25,765 nucleotides of DNA from an uncultured Prevotella sp. (GTDB lineage: Bacteria > Bacteroidota > Bacteroidia > Bacteroidales > Bacteroidaceae): positions 1 to 25,765 of the forward strand of contig USCX01000010.1 of NCBI GenBank assembly GCA_900553285.1, in the 5' to 3' direction. Under the pieces are notes generated by a model that was not told the DNA's origin, ran no database searches, and saw only the letters and a program-made list of their open reading frames with translations. Made by a program: the position numbers and the translations under genes. This document shows positions 1 to 7,505 of this stretch, in pieces (the stretch's first letter is position 1; each line of letters starts with the position of its first letter).

Positions 1-145
1 GGTTGATTGACTCTACAACTCGGCTTGCCCTGTTTGAGCCACGTTTGTACACTGGGTACGATTCGATAATCAGATACCACTCTTCCTTGTATCTCGACCT
101 TCTGAGCTTGACGGTCACTTTGGTGTTAGGCAATGCTTTCTTCAT
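1..145 (-). CDS. Tyrosine integrase, N-terminal fragment (runs off the window)
   Basis: Reading leftwards from an ATG at 145-143, 48 codons are open to the window edge. The product starts MKKALPNTKVTVKLRRSRYK and continues with EEWYLIIESYPVY. This resembles the arm-type DNA-binding N-terminus of integrases carried by Bacteroides conjugative and mobilizable elements, recognised from memory and not by search. The catalytic domain is outside the window, so activity cannot be judged. The start overlaps the stop of the upstream helix-turn-helix gene in an ATGA arrangement, which implies translational coupling and a common transcript. The AT-rich composition matches that gene and contrasts with the chromosome to the right. 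It could also be a truncated remnant. Confidence 0.62.
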   Translation of the reverse strand, partial: MKKALPNTKVTVKLRRSRYKEEWYLIIESYPVYKRGSNRASRVVESIN

Positions 146-687
146 AATGACTTGTATAATTTATCTATTTCTGTTTTTGGCACATAAACATAGTTACCGA
201 TTTGACGTGTTGGGATAGAATTACGGCGAATATGCGTAAGTACAGTACCCTCATTGATGTGAAATTTTTGAGCTATTTGTCCGATTGTATAGCAGTCCTT
301 GGGGTCAAAAGACAATGCTTCCTTTTTCTTATTCCTTTGCCTAGGTTTCTTCTTAAAATGCTCATCCATATACTGACGACTTAAACGTGTTTGGCGTTGG
401 CCGAAATTGTGTGACGGAAGAAGTCCTTGCCTGATCATACGATAAAGAACATCTTTACTGATGCCATAAATCAATACGGCTTCCTTGACGGTCAGATAAC
501 CTTTACTCGACGGTATTTGCCTGATTAAAGCCTGACGAACTGCCTCTTTTTCCTTTGCGATTTGTCTTTTCTTGTACGCCTTTTTAGAACAGGCTGAACA
601 ACAATACTTTGACATCAACGTAGGAGGAGTGAAGATTTTACCGCACTCTTCACATACTCTTTGGATTTTGTAATTACCTCTTGGCAT
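142..687 (-). CDS. Zinc-finger-like / double helix-turn-helix (excisionase-like) protein
   Basis: This 181-residue protein has three visible parts. Residues 12-33 hold a CxxC...CxxC set (C12, C15, C30, C33, with an extra C29) that looks like a small zinc-binding knuckle, followed by a basic helix. Residues 64-111 and 132-178 are two similar MerR/excisionase-type winged helices, each with a pattern of hydrophobic-T-V/I-x-x-A/I, then a helix ending in an Ile-Arg-Arg/Gln-like stretch, and a turn ending in Pro. The domains are joined by a Lys/Arg-rich linker (112-125). The gene overlaps the integrase start by 4 bases, so it probably serves the same element as a recombination directionality factor or regulator of integrase. 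No specific family name is certain. Its base composition is more AT-rich than dnaK next door, which suggests acquisition by transfer. Confidence 0.72.
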   Translation of the reverse strand: MPRGNYKIQRVCEECGKIFTPPTLMSKYCCSACSKKAYKKRQIAKEKEAVRQALIRQIPSSKGYLTVKEAVLIYGISKDVLYRMIRQGLLPSHNFGQRQTRLSRQYMDEHFKKKPRQRNKKKEALSFDPKDCYTIGQIAQKFHINEGTVLTHIRRNSIPTRQIGNYVYVPKTEIDKLYKSL

Positions 688-820
688 ATCTTTCTCTTTA
701 TAAATGGTTTATGTATATTTAAGTTGTACCTTTTCGCCAAATAAGACGTGATGCAAATATGTCGCAAATAAGAGATAAAAAAGGGCATAAAAAAGGCATA
801 GAAACCATGAACCCCATAAA
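688..820. other. AT-rich boundary between mobile element and dnaK terminator
   Basis: This gap upstream of the HTH gene contains no convincing gene. It carries three related short direct repeats: CAAATAAGA at 738-746, CAAATATGT at 754-762 and CAAATAAGA at 765-773. The outer two are 27 bp apart. They could be operator or arm-type integrase sites, or part of the promoter of the leftward HTH-integrase pair. I could not find a clean TAnnTTTG box for that pair. The right end of the mobile element, if it is integrated here, should lie in this interval or close to it, because dnaK and its terminator begin immediately to the right. Confidence 0.35.
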
Positions 821-864
821 CGCAAAAAGCGTGCAACTCATTGAGCTGCACGCTTTTGCTTGCG
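821..864 (-). terminator. dnaK terminator hairpin
   Basis: An 11-bp perfect stem joins 825-835 with 847-857. It continues inward, after one mismatch, as 3 bp around an ATT loop, and outward as CGCA/TGCG (821-824 with 861-864) across a 3-base bulge. On the minus strand the right arm runs into TTTTTGCGTTT, as expected of an intrinsic terminator 27 bases after the dnaK stop. The near symmetry, with a T-run on both strands, means it may also act on rightward transcription. Confidence 0.8.
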
Positions 865-890
865 ATTTAGTATGTATTTACTTATCGGAA

Positions 891-2810
891 TCATTTGACT
901 TCCTCAAAGTCAGCATCCTGGATATCGTCTTTATTATTATCGCCCGATGACTGACTGGCTTGATTTCCTGCAGTCTGCTGACCTTCTTGCGTACCGGCTT
1001 GGCCCGTCTGCTGATACATCTGAGCGCTGGCTGCTTGCCATGCGGCATTCAATTCGCTGATTGCGGCATCTATCGTAGCGATATCCCCACTCTTATGCGC
1101 ATCTTTCAGTTTTTGGAGGGCAGCCTCGATTGCAGGTTTCTTGTCGGCAGGAAGTTTGTCGCCCAAGTCCTTCAACTGGGTCTCGGTCTGGAAGATCATG
1201 CTATCGGCCTGATTCAGCTTATCAACACGTTCCTTCTCCTTCTTATCGGCTTCGGCATTAGCCTCAGCCTCTGCCTTCATGCGATCGATTTCGTCTTTAC
1301 TCAAACCGCTTGATGCTTCTATACGGATAGCCTGTTCCTTACCAGTAGCCTTGTCCTTGGCCGACACTTTCAGGATACCATTCGCGTCGATATCGAACGT
1401 AACTTCGATTTGAGGGATTCCGCGACGAGCGGGAGCTATACCGGTCAGGTTGAAGCGACCGATGCTCTTGTTCTGAGCGGCCATAGGACGTTCCCCTTGC
1501 AGGACATGGATTGTCACTTCGGTCTGATTGTCGGCAGCCGTTGAGAAGATTTCACTCTTCTTGCACGGAATAGTGGTGTTGGCTTCTATCAGTTTCGTCA
1601 TCACGCCGCCCATCGTTTCAATACCCATCGACAGGGGGGTTACGTCAAGAAGAACGATGTCGCCCACTCCACCTTCCTTGTTCAGAATAGCGCCTTGGAT
1701 GCTGGCTCCCACGGCTACGACTTCGTCGGGGTTCACACCTTTCGACGGTGCTTTCCCGAAGAAATTCTGCACCAATTGCTGCACGGCCGGGATACGGCTG
1801 GAACCACCCACCAGAATGACTTCGTCTATATCTGAGGTCGAAAGTCCGGCGTCCTTCAACGCTTGTTCGCACGGAGCCTGACAGGCCTGAATCAAGTTGT
1901 GCGCCAAACTCTCGAACTTTGCACGGGTCAACGTCTTCACAAGGTGTTTGGGCACGCCGCCGACCGGCATGATATAAGGCAGATTTATTTCGGTCGACGT
2001 GGAAGAAGACAATTCAATCTTGGCTTTCTCGGCCGCTTCCTTCAAGCGCTGCATGGCCATCGGATCCGTCGTCAGGTCTGCGCCCTCGTCGTTCTTGAAT
2101 TCCTGAACCAGCCACTCGATGATCACATGGTCGAAATCGTCGCCGCCCAAGTGTGTATCGCCATTCGTCGAAAGGACTTCGAACACGCCGCCGCCCAATT
2201 CGAGGATAGAGATATCGAACGTGCCGCCGCCCAAGTCAAAGACGGCAATCTTCATGTCCTTCTTCGCCTTGTCAAGTCCGTAGGCCAAGGCCGCAGCTGT
2301 CGGCTCGTTTACGATACGCTTCACGTCGAGGCCCGCAATCTGCCCAGCTTCCTTCGTAGCTTGGCGCTGCGAGTCTGAGAAATACGCCGGAACGGTGATG
2401 ACAGCTTCCGTCACCTCTTGCCCCAGGTAATCCTCGGCCGTTTTCTTCATCTTTTGAAGAATCATGGCAGAAATCTCCTGCGGCGTATAAAGGCGGCCAT
2501 CGATGTCGACACGCGGCGTGTTGTTGTCACCACGAACCACCGAATACGGAACGCGGGCTATTTCCTTGGACACTTGGTCGTAAGTCTCACCCATGAAACG
2601 CTTGATTGAATAAATCGTACGTTTCGGGTTCGTAATGGCCTGACGCTTAGCAGGATCACCCACTTTCCGCTCGCCTCCCTCCACGAAAGCCACTACGGAA
2701 GGCGTCGTGCGCTTACCTTCGCTGTTAGCTATGACAACCGGTTCGTTGCCCTCAAAAACGGCCACGCATGAGTTGGTCGTACCTAAGTCAATTCCTATAA
2801 TCTTTCCCAT
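891..2810 (-). CDS. dnaK: Molecular chaperone DnaK (Hsp70)
   Basis: This is full-length cytosolic Hsp70 of 639 residues, which folds and refolds proteins in ATP-driven cycles with DnaJ and GrpE. The nucleotide-binding domain shows the phosphate 1 motif GIDLGTTNSCVAV (6-18), the phosphate 2 motif FDLGGGTFD (191-199) and the adenosine motif LVGGSSRIP. The interdomain linker VLLDVTPLSMG and a beta-sandwich substrate domain follow, then a helical lid. The tail is Gln/Gly/Asn-rich and ends in DADFEEVK, the usual acidic terminus. The ATG at 2810 is the family start. It stands alone here, with no dnaJ or grpE in the window, and a strong terminator follows. No CIRCE operator was seen upstream, and no clear promoter box could be assigned in 2811-2950. 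Confidence 0.98.
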   Translation of the reverse strand: MGKIIGIDLGTTNSCVAVFEGNEPVVIANSEGKRTTPSVVAFVEGGERKVGDPAKRQAITNPKRTIYSIKRFMGETYDQVSKEIARVPYSVVRGDNNTPRVDIDGRLYTPQEISAMILQKMKKTAEDYLGQEVTEAVITVPAYFSDSQRQATKEAGQIAGLDVKRIVNEPTAAALAYGLDKAKKDMKIAVFDLGGGTFDISILELGGGVFEVLSTNGDTHLGGDDFDHVIIEWLVQEFKNDEGADLTTDPMAMQRLKEAAEKAKIELSSSTSTEINLPYIMPVGGVPKHLVKTLTRAKFESLAHNLIQACQAPCEQALKDAGLSTSDIDEVILVGGSSRIPAVQQLVQNFFGKAPSKGVNPDEVVAVGASIQGAILNKEGGVGDIVLLDVTPLSMGIETMGGVMTKLIEANTTIPCKKSEIFSTAADNQTEVTIHVLQGERPMAAQNKSIGRFNLTGIAPARRGIPQIEVTFDIDANGILKVSAKDKATGKEQAIRIEASSGLSKDEIDRMKAEAEANAEADKKEKERVDKLNQADSMIFQTETQLKDLGDKLPADKKPAIEAALQKLKDAHKSGDIATIDAAISELNAAWQAASAQMYQQTGQAGTQEGQQTAGNQASQSSGDNNKDDIQDADFEEVK

Positions 2811-2954
2811 TTCTGTATGATTTTATAATTACTTATTCGTTTGTTCTGTGCCACCTCCTGAGTTGAGACATCACGCCCTTTCACAAACAAGAGGCGTGCC
2901 AAACTCCATTTCCAAGCAGGTTTTCATTTATCTGACAGTTTGTCAGTCGGCAGC

Positions 2955-3101
2955 CAGACGGCTACCGGCGGTTTTGAATGCACATTAGTTAATATAGACT
3001 CCGTGCCGGACATTTCTGCCACTACGATAGGAAATTCAGAGACGCCGACAGAAAATCCTGTCGCTGCGACCGTCAACCCCGTCACGCAGTGATGAAAAAA
3101 A
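2955..3101. repeat. 21-bp phased repeat array A (dnaK-rplY gap)
   Basis: Units begin at 2955, 3018, 3039, 3060 and 3081, all at multiples of 21 bp. The best is GTCGCTGCGACCGTCAACC from 3060. The neighbours show GCCACTACGATAGGAAA (3018) and ACGCCGACAGAAAATCC (3041). The last unit contains the core in its reverse form, CGCAGTGA (3085-3092). The intervening slots at 2976 and 2997 are not recognisable. The second half of the unit is A-rich in this array and T-rich in the arrays at 21090 and 24449. Confidence 0.6.
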
Positions 3102-3137
3102 CAGCCCGTCATCGACGCCTGTTACACAGAAATTATG

Positions 3138-3145
3138 TAATTTTG
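3138..3145 (+). promoter_or_regulatory. Predicted -7 box of rplY operon
   Basis: TAATTTTG fits the Bacteroidota primary sigma -7 consensus TAnnTTTG. It lies 88 bases before the rplY start and would give a leader of roughly 80 bases. The -33 element is weak (no TTTG at the usual spacing), so confidence is moderate. Confidence 0.5.
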
Positions 3146-3233
3146 CAGCCGATTTGACCTGCCAGCCGCAGCAAGCGGCTTGTGTGATGGCGAATTAAGC
3201 AAAACCAAACGTCACTTAATTTAGAGTAACACA

Positions 3234-3839
3234 ATGAAACAACTTTCACTGAACGGCACCAGCCGTACCGAAACCGGCAAGAAAGCCGCCAAGAGCATCC
3301 GCAAAAGCGGCAATGTCCCTTGCGTCATCTACGGTGAGCAGAAAGACGAAAACGGACTTCCCGTGGCCAAGACTTTCACCATTCCCTACAACGAAATCAG
3401 CAAGGCCGTTTTCACGCCGCACATCTACCTGATTGACCTGAACATTGACGGCGTGGACCACAAAGCCGTCCTGAAAGAAGTCCAGTTCCACCCCGTAAAA
3501 GACACCATCCTGCACGTTGACTTCTACGAAGTGCATCCCGAGAAGCCCATCGTCATGGCCGTGCCCATCGCCACGGACGGTTTGGCCGAAGGTGTCCGCG
3601 CAGGTGGCCGCTTGACGACACAAGTACGTAAGTTAAAGGTACGCGCACTCTATGAGCAGATTCCCGAAAAGCTCACTATCGACGTGAGAAACCTCGGCCT
3701 CGGGAAAACCATCAAGGTAGGCGACCTCCACTTTGAAGGCCTCGAACTCATTACACCCAAAGAGGTTGTCGTGGTTGGCGTCAAGATGACACGTGCCGCC
3801 ATGGGAGCTGCTGCCGCTGCCGCCAAGGCTGAAAAATAA
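3234..3839 (+). CDS. rplY: 50S ribosomal protein L25 (CTC/TL5 type)
   Basis: This is the long form of the 5S rRNA-binding ribosomal protein L25, 201 residues. The N-terminal half (about 1-92) is the L25 beta-barrel, with the conserved SIRKSGNVPCVIYG stretch and the KAVLKEVQFHPVKDTILHVDFYEV segment. The second half (about 98-180) is the TL5/CTC C-terminal domain with the VPIATDGLAEGVRAGG turn. The last residues are an alanine-rich tail with lysines, usual in this phylum. The ATG at 3234 matches the family start. It is the first gene of a close-packed operon, with pth beginning 15 bases after its stop, a pairing common in Bacteroidales and consistent with a translation-maintenance operon. Confidence 0.96.
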   Translation: MKQLSLNGTSRTETGKKAAKSIRKSGNVPCVIYGEQKDENGLPVAKTFTIPYNEISKAVFTPHIYLIDLNIDGVDHKAVLKEVQFHPVKDTILHVDFYEVHPEKPIVMAVPIATDGLAEGVRAGGRLTTQVRKLKVRALYEQIPEKLTIDVRNLGLGKTIKVGDLHFEGLELITPKEVVVVGVKMTRAAMGAAAAAAKAEK

Positions 3840-3854
3840 GCCGCTACGCTTGAC

Positions 3855-4418
3855 ATGAACTTCCTGATAGCAGGGCTGGGCAATATCGGCGACGAATACG
3901 CCGGAACCCGCCACAATATAGGATTTATGGTATTGGACGCCCTCGCAAAGGCGTCCAATACTGTTTTTGCAGACCGACGCTATGGCTTCGTCGCCGACAT
4001 GAGAGTAAAGAACCAAGTACTCACACTCCTCAAACCGTCGACCTACATGAACCTCAGCGGCAACGCGGTTCGCTATTGGCTGAAAGAAAAAAACATCCCC
4101 GTTGAGCGCCTGCTCGTAGTTGTCGACGACCTCTCGCTTCCGTTCGGCCAGCTACGCATGAAGCCTTCCGGCAGCGAAGGCGGACACAACGGGCTGCGCC
4201 ACATCACGACCGTGCTCGGCACACAGCAATACGCCCGTCTGCGCTTCGGCATCGGCAACGACTTCCCACGAGGAGGACAAATCGACTACGTGCTTGGACA
4301 CTTCACACCGGAACAACAGACCGCCCTTGACGAACGGCTGCAGATGGCCGCAGAAATGGTCAAAAGCTTCTGCCTCTCCGGTATCGACTTTACGATGAAC
4401 CACTTCAACAAAAAATAA
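3855..4418 (+). CDS. pth: Peptidyl-tRNA hydrolase
   Basis: The 187-residue enzyme cleaves peptidyl-tRNA released from stalled ribosomes, recycling tRNA in the cytosol. All active-site landmarks are present: N10 in GLGNIG, the catalytic base H20 in TRHNIGF, N65 in STYMNLSG, the acidic pair D90-D91 in VVVDDLSLPFG, and H110/N111 in GGHNGL. The length is normal. It sits between rplY and hslR with short gaps (15 and 7 bases), so co-transcription is very likely. Codons 26-36 contain an unusual perfect inverted repeat in the DNA, reported separately, but the protein there is unremarkable (VLDALAKASNT). Confidence 0.97.
   Translation: MNFLIAGLGNIGDEYAGTRHNIGFMVLDALAKASNTVFADRRYGFVADMRVKNQVLTLLKPSTYMNLSGNAVRYWLKEKNIPVERLLVVVDDLSLPFGQLRMKPSGSEGGHNGLRHITTVLGTQQYARLRFGIGNDFPRGGQIDYVLGHFTPEQQTALDERLQMAAEMVKSFCLSGIDFTMNHFNKK
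3930..3961. repeat. Perfect 12-bp inverted repeat inside pth
   Basis: GTATTGGACGCC at 3930-3941 is exactly complementary to GGCGTCCAATAC at 3950-3961, with an 8-base loop CTCGCAAA. The hairpin lies about 75 bases into the pth reading frame and no T-run follows. It could slow ribosomes, be a processing site, or be coincidence. Confidence 0.75.
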
Positions 4419-4425
4419 CGAAACG

Positions 4426-4857
4426 ATGAGCAATCCCGGCGAAGCACGACTCGACAAGTGGCTTTGGGCCGCACGCATCTTCAAGACAAGAAGCATTGCG
4501 GCCGACGCATGCAAAAATGGCCGCGTCGCCATCAACGGAGCACAAGCCAAAGCGTCGCGCACGGTGAAAGCCGGCGACGAAATCAGCGTGCGCAAGCCAC
4601 CCGTCACCTACCGGTTCCGCATCAAACAAGCCATTGAAAAACGGGTCGGCGCCAAACTTTTGCCAGACATACTCGAAAACATCACCCCGCCTGAACAATA
4701 CGAACTGCTCGAAATGAGCCGCATCAGCGGTTTTGTCAACCGGGCACGGGGCACCGGACGACCGACAAAGAAAGACCGACGCGAGCTTGACCAGTTCACC
4801 GATGAAGGAATGGGATTCGACTACTCTTTCGACCTCGACGACGATGACGAGACCTGA
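4426..4857 (+). CDS. hslR: S4-domain RNA-binding protein (Hsp15 / ribosome-associated heat shock family)
   Basis: This 143-residue protein begins with an S4 RNA-binding fold (about 8-70): RLDKWLWAARIFKTRS, then a CKNGRVAINGAQAK turn and a KAGDEISVRK strand. The basic/aromatic middle and the RGTGRPTKKDRRELD segment match Hsp15-like proteins, which bind 50S subunits carrying peptidyl-tRNA after aborted translation. That role fits its place directly after pth. The C-terminus is highly acidic (DLDDDDET). It overlaps the next gene by 14 bases. Function is by family resemblance; it could be another small S4 protein. Confidence 0.88.
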   Translation: MSNPGEARLDKWLWAARIFKTRSIAADACKNGRVAINGAQAKASRTVKAGDEISVRKPPVTYRFRIKQAIEKRVGAKLLPDILENITPPEQYELLEMSRISGFVNRARGTGRPTKKDRRELDQFTDEGMGFDYSFDLDDDDET

Positions 4858-5461
4858 AACGGACACAACCCGCCGCATCCTGCTACTCAACGCCAGCCCG
4901 AGGGTTCACGGCCTCATCTCGCAATGGATGGAAACGTTCGAAAGCACGGCACGCCAGGCAGGCTTTACGACAGAATGCCTCTCCGTAGCCCGTCTGGAAG
5001 TCGCTCCATGCGCAGGATGCATGACATGCCGGGCCAGCAAAAAATGTATCCATCCCGACGACGGGGCACAACGTGTGCTCCGCGCCATGCAGCAGGCCGG
5101 CATCATCATTATCGGCTCACCGTGCTATTGGGGCAACATGCCGGGCCAGCTCAAAGCCCTGTTCGACCGCATTGTCTACGGTCTGATAGACGAAGGGCCG
5201 CACGGAATACCCAGGCCACGGATGAAGGGGAAACAAGCCGTCATCGTCACAACCTGCACAACGCCATGGCCGTTCAACATACTCCTCGGACAATCACAAG
5301 GCACGGTGAAAGCCTTACGCGGCATCCTGAAATGGAGCGGCATCCACGTCGTGGCAACCATACAACAAGGCGGCACACGACACACCCGGACTCTCAGTGA
5401 AAAAGAACATAACCGCTGTCGGCAAATCATCAAACGACTGAAAAACAGGAAAAAGCCATAG
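4844..5461 (+). CDS. NAD(P)H-dependent FMN reductase / flavodoxin-fold protein with Cys cluster
   Basis: From the ATG at 4844 the product has 205 residues. It opens with a flavodoxin-like beta strand and FMN phosphate loop (ILLLNASPRVHG), then a cysteine-rich APCAGCMTCRASKKC segment like that of iron-sulfur flavoprotein-type reductases. A GSPCYWGNMPGQLKALFDR segment follows, which in this family contacts the flavin and dimer partner. I chose the ATG at 4844 because the longer in-frame extension from 4733 lies wholly inside hslR and does not look like family sequence. It overlaps hslR by 14 bases and precedes coaX by 5, so it is part of the same transcript. The physiological substrate is unknown. 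It could reduce flavins, quinones or metal. Confidence 0.85.
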   Translation: MTRPETDTTRRILLLNASPRVHGLISQWMETFESTARQAGFTTECLSVARLEVAPCAGCMTCRASKKCIHPDDGAQRVLRAMQQAGIIIIGSPCYWGNMPGQLKALFDRIVYGLIDEGPHGIPRPRMKGKQAVIVTTCTTPWPFNILLGQSQGTVKALRGILKWSGIHVVATIQQGGTRHTRTLSEKEHNRCRQIIKRLKNRKKP

Positions 5462-5466
5462 ACCGC

Positions 5467-6201
5467 ATGAATCTCATCATAGACATTGGAAACACCGTGG
5501 CTAAACTCGTCATGTTCGACAAAGGCAAACCCGTATACGAAGAATATACGCCGAACACGACCCTCGAAGCTCTTCCCTACGTGGTGGAACGTTTCACCCC
5601 TGCCAAAGCCGTCGTATCCACCGTTGTCGACCTGACAGAAGAAGTCCGGTCGCGCATCAATGCGCTACCGTTTTCAGTGCTGTTTGTCCACGGTGACACC
5701 CCCACTCCGGCAAAAATCATGTATCGCACTCCTCAAACCCTCGGCGCCGACCGCCTGGCCGCCGTTGTCGGCGCCATGACGCTGAAACCGGGGCGCAATC
5801 TCCTTATTGTCGACGCCGGAACATGCGTCACCTACGAACGGGTTTCCGCCGACGGGCACTACCTCGGCGGGAACATCTCCCCGGGCATAGACATCCGCCT
5901 CAAAGCACTTCACGAATACACAGCCCATCTACCGCTCGTCGTGCCCGAAGGCCCCCTGCCCGCCATCGGGTTCGACACCGAGACGGCCATCCGGGCTGGC
6001 GTCATGCACGGCATCCAACTCGAAATCGAAGGATACATCAACCGTTATCGCCTGAAACACCCCGACCTTTTCGTTTTTTTAACGGGCGGCACCTGTTTTG
6101 ATTTTGACAGCCGCCTAAAAAACTGCATCTTTGCAGATAAATACCTCGTTCCGCGTGGGCTGAACCGGATACTCGAATATAATGATCAACAGCAAGCATA
6201 A
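5467..6201 (+). CDS. coaX: Type III pantothenate kinase
   Basis: The 244-residue ASKHA-fold kinase phosphorylates pantothenate in the first step of coenzyme A synthesis, and needs a monovalent cation. The visible motifs are DIGNT (6-10, phosphate loop), GADR (93-96, pantothenate site) and DAGTC (116-120), followed by GGNISPGIDIRLKALH and LTGG near the end. The start sits 5 bases after the flavoprotein gene. The stop TAA shares its last A with the ATG of the outer membrane protein gene (TAATG), so the two are translationally coupled. Type III kinases are normal for Bacteroidales. Confidence 0.96.
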   Translation: MNLIIDIGNTVAKLVMFDKGKPVYEEYTPNTTLEALPYVVERFTPAKAVVSTVVDLTEEVRSRINALPFSVLFVHGDTPTPAKIMYRTPQTLGADRLAAVVGAMTLKPGRNLLIVDAGTCVTYERVSADGHYLGGNISPGIDIRLKALHEYTAHLPLVVPEGPLPAIGFDTETAIRAGVMHGIQLEIEGYINRYRLKHPDLFVFLTGGTCFDFDSRLKNCIFADKYLVPRGLNRILEYNDQQQA

Positions 6202-7505
6202 TGACCGCTAAGAAGACGTTCCTGCTCGCATTGGCCCTTTGGCCGGCTGCGTATACTCTTTCTGCACAGACCAACGGCAGCAACTCGCCCTATTCACGCT
6301 ACGGCTTCGGCCTCTTGTCCGACCGCGCGACGGGCTTCAACAAAGGAATGGGTGGTGTAGCCTACGGTATGCGTGACGGTCACGAACTCAATCCAGCCAA
6401 CCCGGCCTCCTATTCTTCCATCGACTCCTTATCGTTTCTCTTTGACGTAGGCATGTCGTTCCAGAACGGCCAGTTCAAAAGCGGAAGCAATAAAGTGAAC
6501 GCCCAAAACACCTCACTCGATTATATTACCGCAGGGTTCCGTCTTTCGGAAAACCTGGGCATGTCGGTCGGACTACTCCCGTTCAGCACCGTGGGATACA
6601 GCATGTCGACCACCACGACCATGGGCGACGGTTCATACAGCCGTACAGAATCCTACGACGGCAATGGAGGCCTCCGCGAGCTCTATGCCGGCATCGGATG
6701 GAAGCCTTTCCATCCCCTGTCGGTCGGACTCAATGTGGGCATGCTATGGGGCGAAATGAACAACATCGTCCTTGCCTCCATCAGTACAACGGATGCCCAT
6801 TCGCTCCGCCGCCAATATGCGAGCGACATTACGACCTACAAAGTCAACGTAGGCTTACAGTTCGATTGGCCCGTCAACAAAAACAATGACATAGTTGTCG
6901 GTGCCACATACGGCTTGGGGCACAAAATCAATTCGCCGGCACATTTTTACAACCAGACATCTGACGGAACGTCCATAATCTCGGGAGACAGCATCAGGAC
7001 GGACAATGCCTTCGAGTTGCCTCACACCATCGGCGCAGGCTTTTCGTGGAGGTATAAAAACAGTCTCCGCGTGGGCGCTGACTACGAATTCCAAAGATGG
7101 AAAGACGTCCGCTATCCGACAGTCATCGAAGGTGACAACAACATCAACTATCAGCCGACCACAGGGTCATTTGAAAACACCCATCGCGTAGCCATAGGAG
7201 CCGACTATATTCCCAACCCCAACGGCATTCGCTGGCGCCATTTTGTCCGTTACAGCGTGGGGTTCTCTTACCGGAACTCATACACCCGTGTCAACGGGAC
7301 AAAAGGTCCACACGACTATGCGGTTTCGGCAGGCGTCGGCCTGCCCATCACAAACCGCTACAACAACCGCTCGGTTCTGAATCTGTCGGTTCAATACGAG
7401 TGGATACAGCCCCGGATGGCCGGACAAATCAAAGAGCAATACCTACGCTTCTGCTTGGGCTTCTCGTTCAACGAGCGATGGTTCATGAAGTGGAAAATTG
7501 AATAA
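6201..7505 (+). CDS. Outer membrane beta-barrel protein, FadL/OmpP1-like
   Basis: The 434-residue protein starts with a signal peptide (about 1-22: Lys-Lys, hydrophobic FLLALALWPAAYTL, SAQ cleavage). The mature N-terminus NSPYSRYGFG, followed by GMGGVAYGMRDGHELNPANPASYS, is characteristic of a conserved Bacteroidota outer membrane protein family related to FadL/OmpP1 hydrophobic-compound channels. The rest alternates aromatic/hydrophobic and polar residues as in barrel strands, and ends with LGFSFNERWFMKWKIE. No substrate can be named. Its place between coaX and an lptC-like gene, a layout I recall from other Bacteroidales, suggests a role in envelope biogenesis or maintenance. The stop overlaps the next reading frame by 8 bases. 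Confidence 0.85.
   Translation: MTAKKTFLLALALWPAAYTLSAQTNGSNSPYSRYGFGLLSDRATGFNKGMGGVAYGMRDGHELNPANPASYSSIDSLSFLFDVGMSFQNGQFKSGSNKVNAQNTSLDYITAGFRLSENLGMSVGLLPFSTVGYSMSTTTTMGDGSYSRTESYDGNGGLRELYAGIGWKPFHPLSVGLNVGMLWGEMNNIVLASISTTDAHSLRRQYASDITTYKVNVGLQFDWPVNKNNDIVVGATYGLGHKINSPAHFYNQTSDGTSIISGDSIRTDNAFELPHTIGAGFSWRYKNSLRVGADYEFQRWKDVRYPTVIEGDNNINYQPTTGSFENTHRVAIGADYIPNPNGIRWRHFVRYSVGFSYRNSYTRVNGTKGPHDYAVSAGVGLPITNRYNNRSVLNLSVQYEWIQPRMAGQIKEQYLRFCLGFSFNERWFMKWKIE

Larger units (their letters stand above)
2811..3233. other. Divergent intergenic region dnaK / rplY
   Basis: This 423-bp gap has no convincing gene. It must hold the leftward promoter of dnaK, for which I see no good TAnnTTTG match, and the rightward promoter of rplY with a TAnnTTTG box at 3138-3145. 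Its centre (about 2934-3101) is occupied by the most extended of the 21-bp repeat arrays, listed separately. A small palindrome CTGACAGTTTGTCAG lies at 2932-2946, in register with that array. Confidence 0.6.

Noticed and set aside
2924..3112. A 62-codon minus-strand frame upstream of dnaK
   Set aside because: It is the reverse of repeat array A, with no ribosome binding site or recognisable domain.
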